A stretch of 64,000 nt of DNA from Curtobacterium sp. Leaf183 (lineage in GTDB: Bacteria; Actinomycetota; Actinomycetes; Actinomycetales; Microbacteriaceae). Of the stretch, positions 60,039 through 64,000 are shown piece by piece. Both the position numbers and the translations under genes were made by a program. Within the stretch, counting starts at the first letter, position 1. Every line of letters begins with the position of its first letter. The DNA is taken from assembly GCF_001424385.1 (NCBI RefSeq), contig NZ_LMPO01000009.1, forward strand, positions 515,628-579,627, in the 5' to 3' direction. The notes under the pieces are model-generated. The model ran no database searches. It was not told where the DNA came from and worked only from the letters and a program-made list of their open reading frames with translations.

Positions 60039-61241
60039 CTAGGCCACCGGTTCACCACGATACAGCGCCTCGAACGTCGTGAGCGTGCGGTTGATGTCGT
60101 GTGCCTCGATCATGGCGAGGCTCCGTGCACGCATGGCCGTGTACTCCTCGTCGGAGGCGGTGAGCACCATCGTGAGCTTGTCGGCGAGGTCACGCTCGCT
60201 GCCCGGCTCGAAGAGGTACCCGTTGCCGTCGATCAGGTGCGGCAGCGCCATGGAGTCGGCGGCCACGACGGGGAGTCCGGAGGCCATCGCCTCGAGCGAC
60301 GAGATGCTCTGGAGCTCCGCGGTGGACGGCATCGCGAACACCGTCGAGTTCGTCAGCGCGCGGTACTTGACCTCGTCCGAGACGAACCCGAGGAACGTGA
60401 CGCGGTCCTCGATGCCGAGTTCCTTCGCCAGGGCGGTGAGCTTCGGGATCATCTCGCCGTCGCCGACGATGGTGATCGTCGCGCGGAGTTCGGACGGCAG
60501 CAGTGGGAGCGCGCGGAAGAGCACGTCGAGGTTCTTCTCCGGCGCGATCCGCCCGACGAAGGTGATGTCGTTGGTGGCCGGGCGGCCCTCACGCGCCAGG
60601 TACCGCGAGGCGTCGATGCCGCAGGAGATCGCGAGCACCCGCTGTCCGGCGATCGCCTTGCGGAGGTAGTCGGCAGCCAGGTTGGTCGGCGTGGAGATGA
60701 CGTCGGCGAGCCGGTAGGTGTGCGCGGCGTCGTTCCACGCGATCTTCAGCGCGATCGGCAGCGTGAACCGGCCGAACGGCGTGTACTCCAGCAGGTTCTC
60801 CGGCATGAAGTGGTTCGTCGCGATGATGCGGATCCCGCGGTCGTGCGCCTCGCGGGCGACGCCCCGACCGACGATGATGTGCGACTGGATGTGCACGACG
60901 TCGGGCTTGAACGCGTCGATGATCGGTGCGACGTGCTTGCGGACCGTCCAGGGCCACGCGAACCGGAGCCACGCGTGCAGCGGCCACTTGTACGAGGGCA
61001 GACGGTGCACGACCAGGTTGACCCCGTGCAGTTCCTCGTCGTAGGTGCCGTGGTGACGGTTGGCAGCCGGCGCGATCACGTGGACCTCGTGGCCGCGCTC
61101 GATGAGTCCGACGGCGAGCTGTTCGGTGAAGGTCGCGGCGCCGTTGACGTCCGGGGCGAACGTGTCGGCGGCCATGAGCACCCGCAGTGGCCGGTGCTCC
61201 GTGGGGTGGTCGAGCGGGGCGGGGGTGGCGTCTCCTGACAC
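60039..61241 (-). CDS. GT4-family glycosyltransferase
   Basis: About 400-residue GT-B fold glycosyltransferase. The N-terminal domain has VLMAADTFAPDVNGAATFTEQL and VVHIQSHIIVGRG; the C-terminal domain has the donor-site motifs FVGRIAPEKNLDVLFRAL, TIVGDGEM and the ELQSISSLEAMASGLPVVAAD E-x7-E region. It resembles mannosyl- or glucosyltransferases of cell-envelope glycolipid synthesis. I chose the GTG at 61241; an ATG at MAADTF would drop the conserved first strand. It lies between tRNA-Met and the DMT transporter on the same strand. Confidence 0.87.
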   Translation of the reverse strand: MSGDATPAPLDHPTEHRPLRVLMAADTFAPDVNGAATFTEQLAVGLIERGHEVHVIAPAANRHHGTYDEELHGVNLVVHRLPSYKWPLHAWLRFAWPWTVRKHVAPIIDAFKPDVVHIQSHIIVGRGVAREAHDRGIRIIATNHFMPENLLEYTPFGRFTLPIALKIAWNDAAHTYRLADVISTPTNLAADYLRKAIAGQRVLAISCGIDASRYLAREGRPATNDITFVGRIAPEKNLDVLFRALPLLPSELRATITIVGDGEMIPKLTALAKELGIEDRVTFLGFVSDEVKYRALTNSTVFAMPSTAELQSISSLEAMASGLPVVAADSMALPHLIDGNGYLFEPGSERDLADKLTMVLTASDEEYTAMRARSLAMIEAHDINRTLTTFEALYRGEPVA

Positions 61242-61419
61242 GGCGGGCGTCGTCCTCTCCTGGGCCTTCGTCCGGTACCCGTTGCTGGCGCTGGTACCGG
61301 GCTGGTCTGGGTGTGAAACGCTACCGTACGCCGATCGGTGGGCACGTCCGCCGCGCGGCTGACATGCGCCCGGACCGACGGGGCGGCAGGGCGAAAGGAC
61401 GGCAGCGCCGCCGGCACGC

Positions 61420-62337
61420 CTACCGGCGCGCGGCCTCGGGGTGGTGCTTGGCGAGCAGGAACACGCCCGTGACGGCGATCGCCGCAGCGACGACGAACCC
61501 AAGCACGGCGATCACCGGCGCACCGGAGGCCTCACCGAGCACGATCACGCCGATGCCCACCGCCACGATGGGGTCGACCACGGTCAGCCCCGCGATCACC
61601 AGGTCCGCAGACCCGGTGGAGTACGCGTTCTGCACGAAGTACCCGCCGAGGGCCGCCGCGACGACGACCCCCACGATGGCCAGGACGGTCACCCAGTCGA
61701 ACGTGTGGTTCACGAAGCGGTTGAGCGTCACCTTGGCGAGCGTCGCGACGAACCCGTAGAGGATGCCGGCCCCGACGATGTAGTACAGCGCGCTCTTGTG
61801 CTTGGCCACGACACGGAAGGACACGAGCACCAGGGCGAGCACCACGGCCAGGATCAGCAGCACCGTGATCAGCTGGGGCTGGGTGATCGCGCTCTCGTGC
61901 CCGACGAACGCTGCGATCGCGACGAAGATGCCGACGCCGATGATGCAGGTCCACACCGCGCGGCGCGCCGGCTGCCCGAGCGGGATGCCCGACGAGCGGG
62001 ACGAGAACCACGTGGTGATCACGAGCGCCACCGCACCGAGGGGCTGCACCACGATCAGCGGTGCGAACGTGATGCTGATCAGCTGCAGGACCACGGCGAT
62101 CCCGAGCATGAGCGTGCCGAGCACCCAGTAGCCGCTGCCGAGCAGGGCCATGACGTGCCCGATGCTCAGCCCCTTCGACTGCTTGCCGAGCTTCGCCTCG
62201 ACGCGCTTGACCCCGCGCGACTGGAACTGCGCCCCCAGGGACAGGAACACCGCTCCGACGAGGGCGACCGGGATCATCAGCGCCTGGAACGGCGTCAGGT
62301 TGCTCACTGCCGCAGGCAGCTGGAGGTCCGGCGTCAC
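61420..62337 (-). CDS. DMT-superfamily transporter (EamA-like)
   Basis: 305 residues with nine or ten hydrophobic helices in two related halves, as in drug/metabolite and NIPA-like transporters; the second half has LVIAGLTVVDPIVAVGIGVIVLGE, a typical EamA end. The GTG start is preceded by TAGCCT 6 bases upstream (leaderless pattern). It is divergent from def across only 39 bases. The substrate is unknown. Confidence 0.85.
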   Translation of the reverse strand: MTPDLQLPAAVSNLTPFQALMIPVALVGAVFLSLGAQFQSRGVKRVEAKLGKQSKGLSIGHVMALLGSGYWVLGTLMLGIAVVLQLISITFAPLIVVQPLGAVALVITTWFSSRSSGIPLGQPARRAVWTCIIGVGIFVAIAAFVGHESAITQPQLITVLLILAVVLALVLVSFRVVAKHKSALYYIVGAGILYGFVATLAKVTLNRFVNHTFDWVTVLAIVGVVVAAALGGYFVQNAYSTGSADLVIAGLTVVDPIVAVGIGVIVLGEASGAPVIAVLGFVVAAAIAVTGVFLLAKHHPEAARR

Positions 62338-62343
62338 GCGTCG

Positions 62344-62370
62344 AGGCTAGCCGACACGGCCGGATAACCT
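62344..62370. promoter_or_regulatory. Compact divergent promoter between DMT transporter and def
   Basis: Minus-strand TAGCCT (62349-62344) and plus-strand TAACCT (62365-62370) are back-to-back -10 boxes, each 6 bases before its start codon. The start codons are 39 bases apart. Confidence 0.55.
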
Positions 62371-62376
62371 GGGTGA

Positions 62377-62952
62377 ATGGCCGTCCTCCCGATCCGGATC
62401 ACCGGTGAACCCGTCCTGCACGACCCCGCGACCGAGGTCACCGCCTTCGACGACGAACTGCGCGCGCTGGTCGCGGACATGTTCGAGACGATGGACCTGG
62501 CGCCAGGCGTGGGACTGGCCGGGCCGCAGGTGGGTGTCGGCAAGCGGCTGTTCGTGTACTCATTCGTCGATGATGCCGAGGTGCAGTGGCGCGGCGTGGC
62601 GATCAATCCGGTCCTGTGGATCACTCCCCCGGAACCCGAGTCGGTGGAGGAGCTCGACGAGGACGAGGAGTCCGAGGGCTGTCTCTCGATCCCGGGGCTT
62701 CGCTTCCCGCTCCGACGCTCCGAGGGCGCGCTGCTCCGGGCCGTCGACGAGCACGGTGCCCCCTTCGAGATCGAGGCACACGGGTGGCTCGCGCGGGTCT
62801 TCCAGCACGAGTACGACCACCTCGACGGGCTGCTCTACGCCGACCGACTCGTCCACCCGTACGCCAAGCAGGTCCAGAAGGCCGTCAAGAAGCACAGCTG
62901 GGGCGGACCCGGTCAGTCGTGGCTGCCCGGCCGCGACCACCCCGAGGGCTGA
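62377..62952 (+). CDS. def: Peptide deformylase
   Basis: 191-residue metalloenzyme removing the formyl group from nascent proteins. Motif 1 is GVGLAGPQVG (44-53), motif 2 EGCLSIPG with metal-ligand Cys102, and motif 3 QHEYDHLDG with His144, Glu145 and His148. An acidic insertion EELDEDEESE precedes motif 2, and a C-terminal tail (about 155-191) is longer than in E. coli. The ATG is 6 bases after TAACCT (leaderless pattern). Confidence 0.95.
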   Translation: MAVLPIRITGEPVLHDPATEVTAFDDELRALVADMFETMDLAPGVGLAGPQVGVGKRLFVYSFVDDAEVQWRGVAINPVLWITPPEPESVEELDEDEESEGCLSIPGLRFPLRRSEGALLRAVDEHGAPFEIEAHGWLARVFQHEYDHLDGLLYADRLVHPYAKQVQKAVKKHSWGGPGQSWLPGRDHPEG

Positions 62953-63007
62953 ACGCCCGCAGGCAGACCGCAACCAGCCCGGAGCCGGCACGGACTGGAG
63001 GCCCGGC

Positions 63008-63496
63008 TCAGCCCCGGTATGCCGCCAACGCGTCCCGCAGGTGTCGCATGGCGGGATGGCCGGGGCAGTAGAGCACGAGGCCGTCGGCGACGTGCGCGGC
63101 GTCCGAGTCGCCGACGTCGGTCGACCATGGTGCTCCCGTGGTGCGGGCGCAGGTCGTCGCCAGTTCCTCGAGCGTCGCGGCTCCGTCGGTGGCCTCGACC
63201 GCGGCCTGCTGCTGCGCGGACATCTCCGTGCCGGTGATGCGCTCGGCGCGGCACCCCGTGCGGTCGTCCTGCCACACGGCGGAGTACGTCGTGTAGGTCT
63301 CGGTCCGTTCGGCGTCCCCGGAGTCACACACGAACGCGAACACGATCGGCGACGTCCCCGACGGCGTCACCTCGGTGGAGGCTGCACTGTCGACCGACTC
63401 GTCCGGCTCGGACTCGGCGCCCGCGGTGCAGCCGACCAGGAGGGCGACCACCGCAACGCAGAGCACTGCGGCGGCGGATCGACGGAGGACGGGCAC
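63008..63496 (-). CDS. Hypothetical lipoprotein
   Basis: 162 residues. The signal peptide ends in the lipobox LLVGC (Cys23). The mature part has VFAFVCDSGDAERTETYTTYSAVW and four further Cys residues, suggesting disulfides outside the cell. I do not recognise the family. The GTG start is preceded by TTAGCGT, which fits a leaderless transcript. It converges on def. Confidence 0.75.
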   Translation of the reverse strand: MPVLRRSAAAVLCVAVVALLVGCTAGAESEPDESVDSAASTEVTPSGTSPIVFAFVCDSGDAERTETYTTYSAVWQDDRTGCRAERITGTEMSAQQQAAVEATDGAATLEELATTCARTTGAPWSTDVGDSDAAHVADGLVLYCPGHPAMRHLRDALAAYRG

Positions 63497-63557
63497 CTGT
63501 GAACGCTAACAGGTTCGACCGGGGACCCAGCCGGGAACATCATCGACAGAAACGAAG

Positions 63558-63585
63558 AGGCCCCCACCGCGGACGGTGAGGGCCT
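63558..63585 (-). terminator. Terminator of tRNA-Asn
   Basis: On the minus strand, AGGCCCTCACCG and CGGTGGGGGCCT (one mismatch) flank a 4-base loop, followed by CTTCGTTTCT. It starts 4 bases past the tRNA 3' end. Confidence 0.75.
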
Positions 63586-63589
63586 GACG

Positions 63590-63662
63590 CTCCCCGAGTT
63601 GGACTCGAACCAACAACCTGCCGGTTAACAGCCGGCTGCTCTGCCAATTGAGCTATCGAGGA
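63590..63662 (-). tRNA. tRNA-Asn (GTT)
   Basis: 73 bases. The acceptor TCCTCGA pairs with TCGGGGA (one T-G), discriminator G. The anticodon stem and loop GCCGG-CTGTTAA-CCGGC give anticodon GTT. The T-arm GTTGG-TTCGAGT-CCAAC is perfect. The 3' CCA is not encoded. Confidence 0.95.
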
Positions 63663-63765
63663 TCAGCTGCCGTTCCGGACGAACCGGCCTGGACAACGCA
63701 CACGAGCATAGCAGGAGATGCGCCCGTGCCCGCGCATCGGACGTGCACCCCGGGCGTGCCGCCGG

Positions 63766-64000
63766 TCAGTACCCCGCGACCGGGTCGACCACGCCGACGA
63801 AGCCCTCGCCCGCACCGCCGAGGAACGCGGTCACGTTCACCCGCACCCGCTCGGCGAGCAGCGGCTCCACCATCTCCGGCGTGTCTGCCTGGTGCGGCGT
63901 GATGACCGCCCCGGGCGTGTCCCACAGCGGGTGCCCGTCGGGCAGGGGTTCCGGGTCGGTGACGTCGACCCCGGCGCCGGCGATCTCCCCCGTGCGCAGG
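63766..64000 (-). CDS. D-isomer-specific 2-hydroxyacid dehydrogenase, C-terminal end (partial)
   Basis: The last 77 codons of a gene that begins beyond the right window edge. The residues LRTGEIAGAGVDVTDPEPLP and PLWDTPGAVITPHQAD match the end of the NAD-binding domain of phosphoglycerate/hydroxypyruvate-type dehydrogenases, with the catalytic His in TPHQA. This is the D-2-hydroxyacid dehydrogenase family, reducing a 2-keto acid with NAD(P)H. The substrate cannot be told from this end. Confidence 0.85.
   Translation of the reverse strand, partial: LRTGEIAGAGVDVTDPEPLPDGHPLWDTPGAVITPHQADTPEMVEPLLAERVRVNVTAFLGGAGEGFVGVVDPVAGY

Noticed and set aside
1-64000. CRISPR array, prophage or insertion sequence
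   Set aside because: No regularly spaced repeat array, no transposase, integrase or phage structural genes were seen; the tandem arrays have no spacers.

Overview
The window is very GC-rich, gene-dense DNA from an actinobacterium, most likely a Microbacteriaceae member close to Curtobacterium. This rests on the fasR-fabD-fabH-acpP-fabF-DUF3145 order behind a homodimeric pyruvate dehydrogenase E1, on many GTG starts with 4-base stop/start overlaps, and on apparent leaderless genes with a TANNNT box 6-8 bases before the start codon. The genus is inferred from gene content. I see no phage, insertion sequence or CRISPR array.

Layout. 1-13.5 kb: a phosphotransferase, then a divergent glycoside locus. 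A DeoR regulator, a GH4 and a GH38 alpha-mannosidase lie on the minus strand; a PfkB kinase, an ABC sugar importer and a GH2 beta-galactosidase-like enzyme lie on the plus strand. 13.6-18.4 kb: a three-gene membrane flavin electron-transfer operon (ferric-reductase-like protein, FMN-binding protein, ApbE flavin transferase) next to an OmpR-type two-component system. 18.5-32.9 kb: single genes and short pairs (SDR/TetR, GNAT, TerC, CMD/cupin, katG, hydrolase/TetR, a second two-component system with a DUF4232 lipoprotein, SGNH hydrolase, P-loop kinase, esterase). 33-35.8 kb: acyl-CoA synthetase, FetB-like permease, tRNA-Val. 35.9-42.4 kb: a second sugar locus with a LacI regulator, an ABC importer and two GH130-like enzymes. 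Neither sugar locus encodes its own ABC ATPase.

42.4-47.5 kb is the most unusual part. It encodes a phosphopantetheinyl transferase, a lone carrier protein, an acyl-CoA-dehydrogenase-like flavoprotein, a class-II synthetase-like amino acid:carrier-protein ligase, a tandem alpha/beta hydrolase and a secreted His-rich lipoprotein, the last five closely packed or overlapping. The logic suggested is loading an amino acid on a carrier without an NRPS adenylation domain, oxidising it there, and releasing it.

47.4-57.7 kb: alpha/beta hydrolase, peroxiredoxin, aceE, fasR and the fab operon, linking acetyl-CoA supply to fatty acid synthesis. 57.9-64 kb: DUF1684 protein, AI-2E family transporter, tRNA-Met, glycosyltransferase, DMT transporter, peptide deformylase, small lipoprotein, tRNA-Asn and the 3' end of a 2-hydroxyacid dehydrogenase gene cut by the window edge.

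Intergenic DNA carries several repeat types: terminator hairpins built on a shared GGAGGC stem, an interspersed 18-mer with the core CTCGCACCG, short tandem arrays, and a duplicated block just downstream of tRNA-Met.
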